From Candidatus Thiocaldithrix dubininis (lineage in GTDB: Bacteria > Pseudomonadota > Gammaproteobacteria > Thiotrichales > Thiotrichaceae): DNA of 64,000 nucleotides. The stretch's first letter is position 1. Every line of letters begins with the position of its first letter. A program made the translations under genes and the position numbers. Below, in pieces: positions 16,974 to 26,070 of this stretch. The stretch covers positions 806,001 through 870,000 of the forward strand of contig CP124755.1 in NCBI GenBank assembly GCA_029972135.1, written 5' to 3'. Under the pieces are notes generated by a model. It was not told the origin of the DNA. It searched no databases and was given only the letters and a program-made list of their open reading frames with translations.

Positions 16974-18131
16974 ATGAACAGCCAAGCCAGTTATGCGGCT
17001 GACCCTGCCTTAAGTCGGGGTCGGCATTATCCCGAATTGCCCCCCACTTATCGCAGTGAATATCAGCGCGACCGGGATCGTATTATTCATGCCAAGGCGT
17101 TCCGCCGTTTGGAATATAAAACCCAAGTGTTTGTAAATCACGAAGGGGATTTATATCGTACCCGCTTAACCCATTCGCTAGAAGTGGCACAAATCGCACG
17201 TACCGTTGCCCGCAGTATGGGCTTGAACGAGGATTTAACAGAAGCGATTGCACTTTCCCATGATTTGGGGCACACCCCGTTTGGACATGCCGGACAAGAT
17301 GCCTTGAATGCCTGTATGCAGGCTTATGGCGGGTTTGAACACAATTTACAGTCGTTACGCGTGGTCGATTGGTTAGAAAACAGTTACGCCGAATTTCCGG
17401 GCTTAAATTTAAGCTTTGAAACCCGCGAAGGTATTTTAAAACATTGTGCGGTAAAACACGCCGTGGCATTAGGTGATGTCGGCGAGCGCTTTATTTATAA
17501 AACTCAACCGACCTTAGAAGCGCAATTGACCAATTTGGCGGATGAAATCGCCTATAACAATCACGATATTGAAGACGGTTTGCGCTCAGGTTTGATTAGC
17601 TTAGAACAATTGCAAGCCGTCCCCGTGTTTGCGCGTGAGTACCAAGCGGTTATTCAGCGTTATCCAAGCTTGCAAGGACATCAATTAATTCGGGAAACCT
17701 TACGCGGCTTAATTGGCTCAATGGTGACGGATTTAATTGAAAGTAGCCGTGCCGCCTTGCAAGCCTCAGGGGCAGTCACTTTAGCGGATGTCCGCAAACA
17801 GGCAAAACCGTTAATGTGTTATAGCGATACCTTGCATCAAGAGAAAACCGTTTTAAAACGCTTTTTGCGCGACAACCTTTATTATCACCCCAAGGTTTAT
17901 CGTATGAGTTGGCGAGCGCAGCGCATTATTCAAGCGTTGTTTGCCGCTTATATGCAAGACAGCCGCTTACTTAGCCCCAAATATCAGAATTTTGCGCGTG
18001 AATATGAGTCAGTTGATGGTGAAGCAGGACGCGCCCGGGCGATAGCAGATTTTATTGCCGGTATGACGGATCGTTATGCGATGCATGAATACGGTCAGTT
18101 ATTTGATTTGTCGAATATGTCACCCACTTAG
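16974..18131 (+). CDS. dgt: Deoxyguanosinetriphosphate triphosphohydrolase-like protein
   Basis: HD-domain dNTP triphosphohydrolase that removes tripolyphosphate from dGTP or other dNTPs. The metal-binding signature is complete: His67 in THSLEVAQIAR, His96-Asp97 in LSHDLGHTPFGH, and a later Asp in NLADEIAYNNHDIEDG. The 385-residue length fits the shorter dGTPase-like subfamily rather than the about 505-residue enteric Dgt. I chose ATG at 16974; a start at 16938 would add 12 residues and neither has a good Shine-Dalgarno. It overlaps the following minus-strand gene by four bases. Confidence 0.88.
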   Translation: MNSQASYAADPALSRGRHYPELPPTYRSEYQRDRDRIIHAKAFRRLEYKTQVFVNHEGDLYRTRLTHSLEVAQIARTVARSMGLNEDLTEAIALSHDLGHTPFGHAGQDALNACMQAYGGFEHNLQSLRVVDWLENSYAEFPGLNLSFETREGILKHCAVKHAVALGDVGERFIYKTQPTLEAQLTNLADEIAYNNHDIEDGLRSGLISLEQLQAVPVFAREYQAVIQRYPSLQGHQLIRETLRGLIGSMVTDLIESSRAALQASGAVTLADVRKQAKPLMCYSDTLHQEKTVLKRFLRDNLYYHPKVYRMSWRAQRIIQALFAAYMQDSRLLSPKYQNFAREYESVDGEAGRARAIADFIAGMTDRYAMHEYGQLFDLSNMSPT

Positions 18132-18706
18132 AACCGAAAGCGTTTAACAAACTCAATTGTTGCAGCTAGGCCTAGGGTTGCGCCCACTGAACGGGTTACT
18201 AAAAACATACTGAGCGCAGACGGAACTTCAACTCCCAACCATAGCAAATCTAACTTGCTAATATACGGGCTGATTTGGTGAAGATTTTCCTTATTTGCCC
18301 GAAAATGTACGTTTGTAATGTCGTCGGTTTCAACGTCATTAGTGTAATTGGTTTCGGTTGCCTTGCTAAAGGTAAAAAAATGATATTGCTGCCAATATTT
18401 ATGAAACAGCACTTCAATTAAATGTGGCTCAAGCAAGCGAGTGAGCATAGTGCCGGGCAAAAAACGTGCTAAATCTGCTTCCATACCGTGTTCATCATCA
18501 TAGCCCTCGGCGCTGCTGGCGATAAACGCACTAGGTTTAGCGGCGGCTGTGTCTACCAGCAGTTTGGTTAATTGTCTTGAAAATAATAACTCTAAGCACA
18601 AGAGCTTAGTGTTTTTTTGCCAATCCAGATTAGGACTCCATAAAACAGAGAAAGGCACATAATCCGAATTGGGTTTGCGGTTATACCGAAGTTTTCTATG
18701 TGGCAT
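18128..18706 (-). CDS. Hypothetical protein, about 192 aa
   Basis: I do not recognise this protein. It is probably cytoplasmic, with a basic N-terminus (HRKLRYNRKPNSDY), a helical LELLFSRQLTKLLVD stretch, an acidic YDDEHGMEADLARFLP segment and a hydrophobic C-terminus (ALSMFLVTRSVGATLGLAATIEF) that could be one membrane helix. The ATG at 18706 is preferred over a TTG at 18736. It is convergent with dgt by a four-base overlap. Nothing nearby suggests a role. Confidence 0.6.
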   Translation of the reverse strand: MPHRKLRYNRKPNSDYVPFSVLWSPNLDWQKNTKLLCLELLFSRQLTKLLVDTAAAKPSAFIASSAEGYDDEHGMEADLARFLPGTMLTRLLEPHLIEVLFHKYWQQYHFFTFSKATETNYTNDVETDDITNVHFRANKENLHQISPYISKLDLLWLGVEVPSALSMFLVTRSVGATLGLAATIEFVKRFRF

Positions 18707-18895
18707 AGCTAGATTACAACTCAATAGAAAAGACAACGACGCTTAAACTCGGTTTGTAGCTCAGGTGCGCAAATATAGGCTAATTCTTGTAATAACAACG
18801 GGAGTAATTGCAAATCAACGTAGAATGTTGGCTTAGTTTGCGTTTGCCGCCAACCTTAACTACGCTACATGCATTCTATTCGTCGCCCAGTCATT

Positions 18896-20164
18896 ATGTC
18901 CCAACTCAAAAAACATCTACATTTTCTACGTGCGCTGGCGGAAGCTTTGTTTTACGACATGCGCCAAGGCGAGATTACTCTACGTGCAACGGGCTTGGTT
19001 TATACCACCTTATTGTCACTTGCGCCTTTATTAGCCTTAAGTTTTTCGGTGCTAAAAGGTTTTGGGGTACATAACCAATTAGAACCCATGTTATTACAAG
19101 TCTTGACGCCCTTAGGTGAAAAAGCCGAGGAGTTAACCAAGCAAATTTTAGGCTTTGTGGACAATGTGCAAGTCGGTGTCTTGGGTATTTTGGGTTTAGG
19201 CTTATTGCTATATACCGTAGTGTCATTGATGCAAAAAATCGAGGAAGCCTTTAACTATGTATGGGAAGTGCCAAAATCCCGTAACCTTATTGAGCAAGTC
19301 CGCGATTATCTAACCGTGGTATTGGTTGGTCCAATACTAATTTTTTCAGGCTTAGGCATTTGGAGTTATGTCATGAGCCTGGATTGGGTACAGTCAGTTG
19401 CCGCCATTGAACCCTTCGGTGGCTTATTAGCATTTCTAGTAAAATACGCACCCGTCTTTATTATTATTATGGCCTTCACCTTTTTATATATGTATATGCC
19501 TAATACCAAGGTGAAGTTTAAACCTGCTTTGATCGGCGCAACCGTCGCGGGCATTGTATGGCAGATTGCAGGCTGGATTTTCGCCTCATTTGTGGTCAAA
19601 TCCGGGCAACAAACCGCGATTTATTCCATTTTTGCGAGCCTATTCTTATTTATGTTATGGCTGTATGTCGCGTGGATTATTGTGTTAGGGGGTGCGCGTT
19701 TATCGTTTTATTTGCAATACCCTGATGCTGTGTATCGTCCGCGTCAGCCTAAAGAACCCAGCTTACAAACCCGTGAACTATTAGCCGCAGCGGTATTAAA
19801 AGCAATTACGCATCGTTTTGAATGCGGTGAGCCACCGCTTACCTTAGAAGATTTGCGTAAGGAAATTCCGGTTTCGCGTTTTCTCTTAATGGATACTTTA
19901 GACGAATTGCGCACGTATGGCGTGTTGAGTTTAGACAATAAAACCCCCTCTCATTATTTATTACAAATTTCACCAAATTTGGTAACGGTGGAACATATTC
20001 GGCGTTATTTGTGGCAAGGTGACCCCGCCCAACAACAACAAGCCCAACAGGTAAAACAACAAGCAGGGCTAAGCGACAGTTGGTTAAATGATTTAATGAC
20101 TAAACCGCGTCAAACCTTGCAAGAAGCGTTGCCATTACCCACTACGCTTAAGCAGCAACCTTAA
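18896..20164 (+). CDS. YihY/BrkB family inner-membrane protein
   Basis: Polytopic membrane protein of the YihY/virulence factor BrkB family (once misnamed RNase BN). Six hydrophobic segments lie within residues 30-280, including the family's FNYVWEVPKSRN loop and the ATVAGIVWQIAGWIFASFV and WLYVAWIIVLGGARLSFY helices. A cytoplasmic C-terminal tail (about 290-420) contains a helix-turn-helix-like segment (LTLEDLRKEIPVSRFLLMD). I chose ATG at 18896 (SQLKKHLHF) rather than 18869 because family members begin there. The physiological role of the family is uncertain. Confidence 0.85.
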   Translation: MSQLKKHLHFLRALAEALFYDMRQGEITLRATGLVYTTLLSLAPLLALSFSVLKGFGVHNQLEPMLLQVLTPLGEKAEELTKQILGFVDNVQVGVLGILGLGLLLYTVVSLMQKIEEAFNYVWEVPKSRNLIEQVRDYLTVVLVGPILIFSGLGIWSYVMSLDWVQSVAAIEPFGGLLAFLVKYAPVFIIIMAFTFLYMYMPNTKVKFKPALIGATVAGIVWQIAGWIFASFVVKSGQQTAIYSIFASLFLFMLWLYVAWIIVLGGARLSFYLQYPDAVYRPRQPKEPSLQTRELLAAAVLKAITHRFECGEPPLTLEDLRKEIPVSRFLLMDTLDELRTYGVLSLDNKTPSHYLLQISPNLVTVEHIRRYLWQGDPAQQQQAQQVKQQAGLSDSWLNDLMTKPRQTLQEALPLPTTLKQQP

Positions 20165-20243
20165 AAATAGTTTGCTTATTCAGGCCGCAGATACGCTTAG
20201 CGTATCATGCTGCCTTATCGTCATAGCCTCGGAGAATTAGAAT

Positions 20244-21740
20244 ATGAAATGTACCGGCGTTTCCCATGCTTATGTAATTTTTGGCGCAACTGGCAATCTG
20301 GCTACGCATAAATTGCTGCCCGCTTTATACCAATTACATCGTATGGGGCAATTAGCCAACGATGTGGAAATTCTCGGCTGTGGGCGTACCGAATTTACGC
20401 AAGACACGTGGCGCATTGAAATTCGTACTTTATTGGTGGCATCGGGAATTAAGGACGATGAAGTACTAACTAGTTTTATACAGCGTTTGGATTATCTGGC
20501 GGGTAGCTTAACCGATGCACATTTTTATCAAAGTCTAGCGCAATGGGTCGGCGATAATGGCAGTGAAAACAATGTGATTTTCTATTTGTCTATCAGTCCT
20601 GATTTATATGTAGATGTGACGGAAGGCTTAGCTGCTGAAAATTTATTAAATGAAAGTGCCGGTTGGCGGCGGATGGTGATTGAAAAACCGTTTGGTCATG
20701 ATTTGCAATCGGCGCGTGAATTGCAGCATCGTTTAGATAAACACCTCAAAGAAGAACAGATTTATCGCATTGACCATTATGTGGGTAAAGAAACCGTTCA
20801 AAACTTTTTAGTATTACGCTTTGATAATCTTATTCTCGAACCGCTATGGAATCGGCATTACATTGACCATATTCAAATTACCCATGCGGAAACAGTCGGG
20901 GTTGAAGGCAGAGCCGGTTATTACGATAAAAGTGGTGGCGCAGTCCGCGATATGATTCAAAGCCATTTATTACAAGTCTTAGCGTTGTTGGCAATGGAAC
21001 CGCCAGTCTCAATGGAAGCGGAAGCCTTACGCGATGAAAAAGTCAAAGTCTTAAAATCCATTCGCCCGTTGGATACCAGCCAACTCAGTACATTAGCTAT
21101 TCGTGGGCAATATGCCGCCGGTGTGATTAAAGACGAATCGGTGATGGGTTATTTACAAGAAAAAGATGTAGCCCCCGGTAGCCATACTGAAACGTTTGCT
21201 GCGTTAAAGCTATACGTGGATAACTGGCGTTGGCGCGGCGTACCGTTTTATTTGCGCACGGGTAAACGCTTAAAAGCACGGCATTCTATGATTGCGGTGC
21301 GCTTTAAAGAACCGCCAATGGATTTATTCCCGAGAGCTGCCGGTAAGAAACGTTTGCCAAATTGGTTATTGTTGGGCATTCAGCCGGATGATGCCGTACG
21401 CATGGAAATTTCTGCAAAAGTACCGGGTGTGGAAATGAACACACGGCAAATCGTCATGAACGCCACGATTGGTCAGCCCGAGGAACGCAAGTCGGAAGCA
21501 TACGAAGAATTATTGTTGGATGTGATTCAGGGCAATCGGGCATTGTTCTTACGTTATGACGAAGTAAAAGCGGCTTGGTCAGTAGTTGATCCGATTTTGC
21601 AAGCTTGGGAACAAGACGAGCAAATGCCTTTGCAATATCCTGCCGGTTCATGGGGACCTAAAGCGGCTGACCGTTTATTCGGCGATTCGGGTCGAGAATG
21701 GCGCGATAGCTTGTTAGATGACACGTCTAATCCGACCTAA
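20244..21740 (+). CDS. zwf: Glucose-6-phosphate 1-dehydrogenase
   Basis: First enzyme of the oxidative pentose phosphate and Entner-Doudoroff routes, converting glucose-6-phosphate to 6-phosphogluconolactone with NADP reduction. The N-terminal nucleotide-binding motif is FGATGNLATHKLLPALY. The substrate-binding and catalytic signature RIDHYVGKETVQN lies near residues 174-186, and the EKPFGHD motif is also present. Length 498 is typical. Ribosome binding site CTCGGAGAATTAG precedes the ATG. No pgl or edd genes follow. Its substitution of Asn for Asp in the usual GASGDLA motif is mild. Confidence 0.95.
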   Translation: MKCTGVSHAYVIFGATGNLATHKLLPALYQLHRMGQLANDVEILGCGRTEFTQDTWRIEIRTLLVASGIKDDEVLTSFIQRLDYLAGSLTDAHFYQSLAQWVGDNGSENNVIFYLSISPDLYVDVTEGLAAENLLNESAGWRRMVIEKPFGHDLQSARELQHRLDKHLKEEQIYRIDHYVGKETVQNFLVLRFDNLILEPLWNRHYIDHIQITHAETVGVEGRAGYYDKSGGAVRDMIQSHLLQVLALLAMEPPVSMEAEALRDEKVKVLKSIRPLDTSQLSTLAIRGQYAAGVIKDESVMGYLQEKDVAPGSHTETFAALKLYVDNWRWRGVPFYLRTGKRLKARHSMIAVRFKEPPMDLFPRAAGKKRLPNWLLLGIQPDDAVRMEISAKVPGVEMNTRQIVMNATIGQPEERKSEAYEELLLDVIQGNRALFLRYDEVKAAWSVVDPILQAWEQDEQMPLQYPAGSWGPKAADRLFGDSGREWRDSLLDDTSNPT

Positions 21741-21755
21741 ATTTTTTGAATAGCT

Positions 21756-21783
21756 CTTGAAATACCCTGAAGCTGCCCCATTT
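21756..21783 (+). promoter_or_regulatory. Sigma32 heat-shock promoter of htpG
   Basis: The -35 element CTTGAAA (21756-21762) and the -10 element CCCCATTT (21776-21783) are separated by 13 bases, a near-perfect match to the sigma32 (RpoH) consensus. It lies 44 bases before the htpG start, so transcription should begin near 21790. Confidence 0.9.
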
Positions 21784-21827
21784 TTCGCTGACAATGCTAA
21801 TTTATGATCTCAAGGAGCTAAGAATTT

Positions 21828-23711
21828 ATGAGTGAAAATAAGGAAAATCTACAGTTTCAGACCGAAGTGAATCAGTTATTGCATTTAATGATTCACTCGC
21901 TGTATTCAAATAAAGAAATTTTTCTGCGTGAATTGATTTCAAATGGTTCAGACGCGTGTGACAAATTGCGTTTTGAAGCCATTGGTAATGAAGGCTTGTA
22001 TGAAAACGATAGCGACCTGCATATCGAAGTCGATTATGACAGCGAAGCCGGTACGATTACCGTGCGCGATAACGGCATTGGCATGACTCGCGATGAAGTC
22101 ATTAGTAATATCGGTACGATTGCACGTTCGGGCACTAAAGACTTCTTAAGTAAACTAACCGGCGACCAAATTAAAGATGCTCATTTAATCGGTCAGTTTG
22201 GGGTTGGTTTCTACTCTGCGTTTATCGTTGCGGATAAAGTGACCTTAACCACGCGTAAAGCGGGTATGCAAGCTAGCGAAGGGGTGCGTTGGGAATCCGA
22301 TGCGCAATCAGGCTATACCCTTGAAATGATGGATAAGCCTGCGCGTGGCACGGAAATCGTTTTACACTTAAAAGAAGATGAAAAACTATTAGCCGATGGT
22401 TGGCGTTTACGCAGTATTATCCGCCAATATTCTGACCATATTCCGTTACCTATTAAAATGCGTAAAACGGAAGAGGGTAAACAAACTGATGAATGGGAAG
22501 TGGTTAATAAAGCCAATGCTTTATGGACGATGCCCAAAAGCGAAATCAGCGACGAACAATACCAAGAATTTTATAAATATGTGTCGCACGATTGGGAAGA
22601 CGCGTTGGCGTGGTCACACAATCGGGTTGAAGGCAAATATGAATACACCTCGCTGTTATATATCCCTTCTAAAGCACCTTTCGATTTATTCGACCGCGAC
22701 AGTCACCACGGCTTAAAGCTGTATGTGCAACGCGTGTTCATTATGGAAGACAAAGAATACAAACTAATGCCGCGTTATATGCGTTTCGTGCGCGGGGTAT
22801 TGGATTCTAACGATCTGCCATTAAATGTGTCTCGGGAAATTCTGCAAGGCAATAAAATCATTGAGAACATGAAAAATGGCTCAGTGAAAAAAGTCTTAGG
22901 TTTATTAGAAAGCATTGCGGCGGATAATGCGGATAAATATGCAACTTTCTGGAAAGAATTCGGCAAAGTTTTAAAAGAAGGCCCGGGCGAAGATTTTGCC
23001 AACCGTGAACAAATTGCCAAATTACTGCGCTTCTCTTCAACCTTAGATGATAGTGCTGAGCAAAAAGTCGCTTTAGCCGACTACATTGCGCGCATGAAGG
23101 AAGGGCAAGACAAGATTTACTACATTACGGCTGACACGCATACGGCGGCAAAAAATAGCCCGCATTTAGAAGTGTTCCGTAAACGGGGTATTGAAGTCTT
23201 GTTGTTATCTGACCGTGTGGATGAATGGTTAGTGCAACATTTGATGGAGTTTGAAGGCAAATCGCTGCAATCAGTAGCGAAAGGCGATTTAGACTTATCC
23301 AAAATGGAAACGGAAGAAGAAAAACAAGAGCAAGAAAAAATTGAGAAAGAAGCTAAAAACATTGTTGAACACATCAAGCAAGCTTTGGGCGAAAAGGTCG
23401 AAGAAGTGCGCGTATCGCACCGTTTAACCAATTCCCCTGCGTGTATCGTGTTGAATAATCAGGATATGGCGTTGTATATGCAGCAATTGCTGAAACAAGC
23501 CGGTCACGATATGCCAACGACTAAACCGATTTTGGAAGTTAACCCGACACATCCTTTATTGGCACGTATGCAAGCGGAAACGGATGATGAGCGTTTTGCT
23601 GAATGGTCAAGCGTGCTATTAGACCAAGCTATTTTAGCCGAAGGCGGTCAATTAGAAGACCCCGCCGGTTTTGTGAATCGCTTGAATCGTTTAATGCTGG
23701 CATTGACTTAA
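21828..23711 (+). CDS. htpG: Chaperone HtpG (Hsp90)
   Basis: Bacterial Hsp90, a dimeric ATP-dependent cytosolic chaperone. The ATPase domain (about 1-225) shows the GHKL signatures [27 protein letters not shown] and the [11 protein letters not shown] lid/glycine-rich motif. The middle domain includes the catalytic Arg region SREILQGNK, and a C-terminal dimerisation domain ends the protein. Length 627 matches bacterial HtpG. A CAAGGAG site precedes the ATG. It is monocistronic, with a sigma32 promoter upstream and a terminator downstream. Confidence 0.97.
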   Translation: MSENKENLQFQTEVNQLLHLMIHSLYSNKEIFLRELISNGSDACDKLRFEAIGNEGLYENDSDLHIEVDYDSEAGTITVRDNGIGMTRDEVISNIGTIARSGTKDFLSKLTGDQIKDAHLIGQFGVGFYSAFIVADKVTLTTRKAGMQASEGVRWESDAQSGYTLEMMDKPARGTEIVLHLKEDEKLLADGWRLRSIIRQYSDHIPLPIKMRKTEEGKQTDEWEVVNKANALWTMPKSEISDEQYQEFYKYVSHDWEDALAWSHNRVEGKYEYTSLLYIPSKAPFDLFDRDSHHGLKLYVQRVFIMEDKEYKLMPRYMRFVRGVLDSNDLPLNVSREILQGNKIIENMKNGSVKKVLGLLESIAADNADKYATFWKEFGKVLKEGPGEDFANREQIAKLLRFSSTLDDSAEQKVALADYIARMKEGQDKIYYITADTHTAAKNSPHLEVFRKRGIEVLLLSDRVDEWLVQHLMEFEGKSLQSVAKGDLDLSKMETEEEKQEQEKIEKEAKNIVEHIKQALGEKVEEVRVSHRLTNSPACIVLNNQDMALYMQQLLKQAGHDMPTTKPILEVNPTHPLLARMQAETDDERFAEWSSVLLDQAILAEGGQLEDPAGFVNRLNRLMLALT

Positions 23712-23742
23712 ACATAGCGACCTAATTAATAGTTTGCTTAAA

Positions 23743-23775
23743 AGCTCACTTACCATCGGTAAGTGGGCTTTTTTT
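23743..23775 (+). terminator. Rho-independent terminator of htpG
   Basis: A 12-bp stem (AGCTCACTTACC / GGTAAGTGGGCT, one G-T pair) with a 3-base loop is followed by a run of seven T residues, 31 bases after the htpG stop. Confidence 0.92.
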
Positions 23776-23879
23776 ATGAAACCCAGTTGCATTTTTGTAG
23801 TAAATTTACCCGTTTTTCTACTACTAAAGTTGTAAGCGCTGAGTCTTTTGGGGAATTGCTAAGTTATTAGCGGATAACC

Positions 23880-24074
23880 TATATTTCTTAGCCTCAGTTT
23901 GTGGTTAATGATTGTCCGATGATTTGCTACAGGCTGAGATTAGGTTTCATATTGACGATTGGAGTTACTTGATCGCAAGTTCAAAGTACTTCGTTTTTAT
24001 ACGGATATATTGTTTTTACTATTAGTAACCCTCTTAGGCAAATAATCATAATCCGGGATTATTTGCCTATTTTT
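23880..24074 (+). ncRNA. Candidate small RNA in the htpG-ankyrin intergenic region
   Basis: The 395 bases between htpG and the ankyrin gene hold no credible reading frame. A plus-strand promoter-like pair (TTGCTA at 23856 and TATATT at 23880, 18-base spacer) is followed about 150 bases later by a strong intrinsic terminator (24035-24074) that serves no visible plus-strand gene. A transcript of roughly 180 bases would start near 23890. This is inference from sequence layout only; no known RNA family was recognised. Confidence 0.35.
24035..24074 (+). terminator. Intrinsic terminator without an upstream coding gene
   Basis: A perfect 13-bp stem TAGGCAAATAATC/GATTATTTGCCTA with a 9-base loop is followed by TTTTT on the plus strand. 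The T-tract is on the plus side only, so it does not terminate the minus-strand ankyrin gene that ends at 24107. It would end the candidate small RNA. Confidence 0.75.
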
Positions 24075-24106
24075 ATTCGTTAGTCGCTTGCCAACATCAT
24101 AAAAAT

Positions 24107-24838
24107 TCAAGCAGCGCGCGCTGGAAAAGGAATGACGTTTTGTAAAGCGTTCTCTGGATGTAGATAACGTTCTAACCAATTAACCACCGGATAATGTCGT
24201 AACTGCTTCGCCATCGCTAAGGGTGTTAAGCCATAATGATCTGTTAGTTGCAAATCTGCCCCATGTTTTAATAAGCAAGCCATATTAGCCATTGAGCCGT
24301 GTAAGACTGCTTCGTGTAACGGCGTAAAGCCGTCACTAGCGGTACTGTTAACCGCCACACTTTGCGCTAATAAGTATTCCGTCATGGGTAAGTAAGCGTC
24401 ATGGCTGGCGCTAATATGTAATAAGGAACGCCCTTGCTCATTTAATACTTGTAAATTTGCACCGTGTTGGGCAAGTAAGGCGAGTAAGGCTGGATTCGCG
24501 CTAGGAATGACACTAAATACCAGCGGTTCGCCATTAAAGGTATATAAGCTTGCACCATGAGCGAGTAAGAATTCGCACATAGCATAATGACCTAGCCTTA
24601 AAGCATCTTGTAAGGCAGAGGTTTGCAACATGCTGACGGTATTGGTTTCTGCACCTTTGCTATGTAACCACTGTACCGCGTCTAATTCATTGGCTACACA
24701 TAGGTAATGTAATACCGTTTCGCCTAAGTAAGCATGACGTAAGGTTAAATACGAGGGGGATTCGCGTAATAGGCGGGCAGCCGTGAATCTATCCTGAATG
24801 CAGGCACGGGCAAACTTATTAAAATTATTGTTTTGCAT
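24107..24838 (-). CDS. Ankyrin repeat protein
   Basis: A 243-residue protein built from about six ankyrin repeats, recognisable by GETVLHYLC, TSALQDALRLGHYAMCEFLLAHGA, GRSLLHISASHD, GFTPLHEAVLHGSMANMACL and GLTPLAMAKQLRHYPVVNWL. It has no signal peptide and is probably a cytosolic protein-interaction module. Partners cannot be inferred, as neighbours are unrelated. The N-terminal 25 residues precede the first repeat. No catalytic domain is present. Confidence 0.85.
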   Translation of the reverse strand: MQNNNFNKFARACIQDRFTAARLLRESPSYLTLRHAYLGETVLHYLCVANELDAVQWLHSKGAETNTVSMLQTSALQDALRLGHYAMCEFLLAHGASLYTFNGEPLVFSVIPSANPALLALLAQHGANLQVLNEQGRSLLHISASHDAYLPMTEYLLAQSVAVNSTASDGFTPLHEAVLHGSMANMACLLKHGADLQLTDHYGLTPLAMAKQLRHYPVVNWLERYLHPENALQNVIPFPARAA

Positions 24839-24926
24839 GACACTAAGCTCAATCGGCTCTGGGGTTATTTTGAGTGTATGCCAATTTTATAAAAGTGCAA
24901 AATTTATCCAGATAACTGGTGAGCGC

Positions 24927-25535
24927 CTAGGCAAATACGACCCACGTCGTTGCAATATATTTGACCCCCGATAATATTAAGCCCGCTCGGTGTTCGTGTG
25001 TCCAAAACGGCGGAAATAACACTAACTTACCTTTTTCAGGCTGCACGCTAAGCTTTTGAAATAAGAAATCTGTTGTGCCACCCGCCGCAGGTGGAACATC
25101 GTTTAAATACCACAACGCTACCAATTGCCGCATGGCAAATTGATGCGAACCGCCGTCGATATGCCAGTGATAATATTCACCCGCTTGATAACGTTGTAAG
25201 TTATAACCCATATCCTTAAACGCACCTTTGAAGTAAGGATAAAGTTCACGAAACTCACGTAATGCTAAAGCTAAAGAACGGTGTAGATTATTATCCACAT
25301 CCTTCCAATGTGGCTTGTCGTCGCCACTGACAAAAATATCCGTGGTCTTTTTTACGCTTTGATCGCTTCCCATATTTTGCCCAAGTCGACCCGCGTATTG
25401 ATCTGCTAGATTCTGCTCAAACCGTGCCACCATGTTGTCGCATAGAAAATCGGGCAGCGCGTTTTGCTTCTCAAAAATAAAAGAATTGGGAGCAAGTTCA
25501 CGTAAGCTGGAAGCTGGGGGCGGCGTAGTCATCAC
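24927..25535 (-). CDS. 2-oxoglutarate/Fe(II)-dependent dioxygenase (prolyl 4-hydroxylase-like)
   Basis: A 202-residue non-haem iron oxygenase. The iron-binding facial triad is visible: His125 and Asp127 in YYHWHIDGG and a distal His in FPPFWTHEHRAG (180 or 182), with Lys192 in GVKYIATTWV as probable 2-oxoglutarate ligand. The double-stranded beta-helix core spans about 110-202. The N-terminal half is less conserved. The substrate is unknown; related proteins act on prolines in proteins or on other side chains. It stands alone, with the start at 25535 or the next codon. Confidence 0.82.
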   Translation of the reverse strand: MMTTPPPASSLRELAPNSFIFEKQNALPDFLCDNMVARFEQNLADQYAGRLGQNMGSDQSVKKTTDIFVSGDDKPHWKDVDNNLHRSLALALREFRELYPYFKGAFKDMGYNLQRYQAGEYYHWHIDGGSHQFAMRQLVALWYLNDVPPAAGGTTDFLFQKLSVQPEKGKLVLFPPFWTHEHRAGLILSGVKYIATTWVVFA

Positions 25536-25645
25536 AATACCTTACAAGGGCAGAAGCTTAAGTATAAGCTGCGTCGGAAATGCAAGAAGTATCTCTTTAG
25601 GCGTAAACGCTATTCTTGAAAAGTAGATGTTTGGAGGACGTTTAC

Positions 25646-25876
25646 ATGACTCATCTAAATTTTCTTAATCTAGAACCTGAACTAGTTGAATCATTGAAGA
25701 AGCGAGCGCTTAAAAATGGGCGGAGTGTGGATATGGAATATCGTGCCATTTTGCGTGAGGTATTCATGGCTATTAAAGAATGCTTTTTCCTTTTTCTTGG
25801 TACATTAATGTCAATATTTGAGGTTGGCGACGCTAAAGACTTCAATCGTATTCAAAATGGCTGCTTACACTATTGA
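25646..25876 (+). CDS. Orphan FitA-like ribbon-helix-helix antitoxin
   Basis: A 76-residue protein whose N-terminus (NLEPELVESLKKRALKNGRSVDMEYRAILRE) has the signature of FitA-type antitoxins: a beta strand, then the KNGRS-x-E-x-RAIL helix pair that binds operator DNA. The C-terminal VGDAKDFNRIQ segment resembles the toxin-neutralising tail of that group. The start at 25646 is fixed by a TTGGAGGACG site; an upstream frame to 25616 has none. Normally a PIN-domain toxin follows directly, but here 194 bases of non-coding DNA lead to an unrelated nuclease gene, so it is an orphan, perhaps left after loss of its toxin. Confidence 0.68.
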   Translation: MTHLNFLNLEPELVESLKKRALKNGRSVDMEYRAILREVFMAIKECFFLFLGTLMSIFEVGDAKDFNRIQNGCLHY

Positions 25877-25961
25877 TGCTTTTTAAGGAATGAAGGTAAC
25901 ACTACCTAATTTGTTTAGAAGCATTTTAGTTATTTTTTATAATGCCTTTGTTTATTTTATA

Positions 25962-25986
25962 GGATGAATTTGTATATAATTCATCC
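25962..25986. promoter_or_regulatory. Palindrome overlapping a TATAAT box upstream of the DUF262 gene
   Basis: A perfect 9-bp inverted repeat GGATGAATT/AATTCATCC with a 7-base loop contains a TATAAT hexamer (25975-25980) in its right half. No T-tract follows, so it looks more like an operator over a promoter than a terminator. A repressor bound here would control the nuclease gene that begins at 26071. No convincing -35 box was found. Confidence 0.4.
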
Positions 25987-26070
25987 AGTCATTTATTTGT
26001 GAAATGTTTAGAGTGTCCCAAAGTTAGATTAATCTTTGGTCGAAATTAACTTTTATTTTAGTGATTTAGT

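Noticed and set aside
24107-24838. Ankyrin gene as part of a secreted effector system with the type II secretion genes
   Set aside because: No signal peptide and no link beyond being in the same window.
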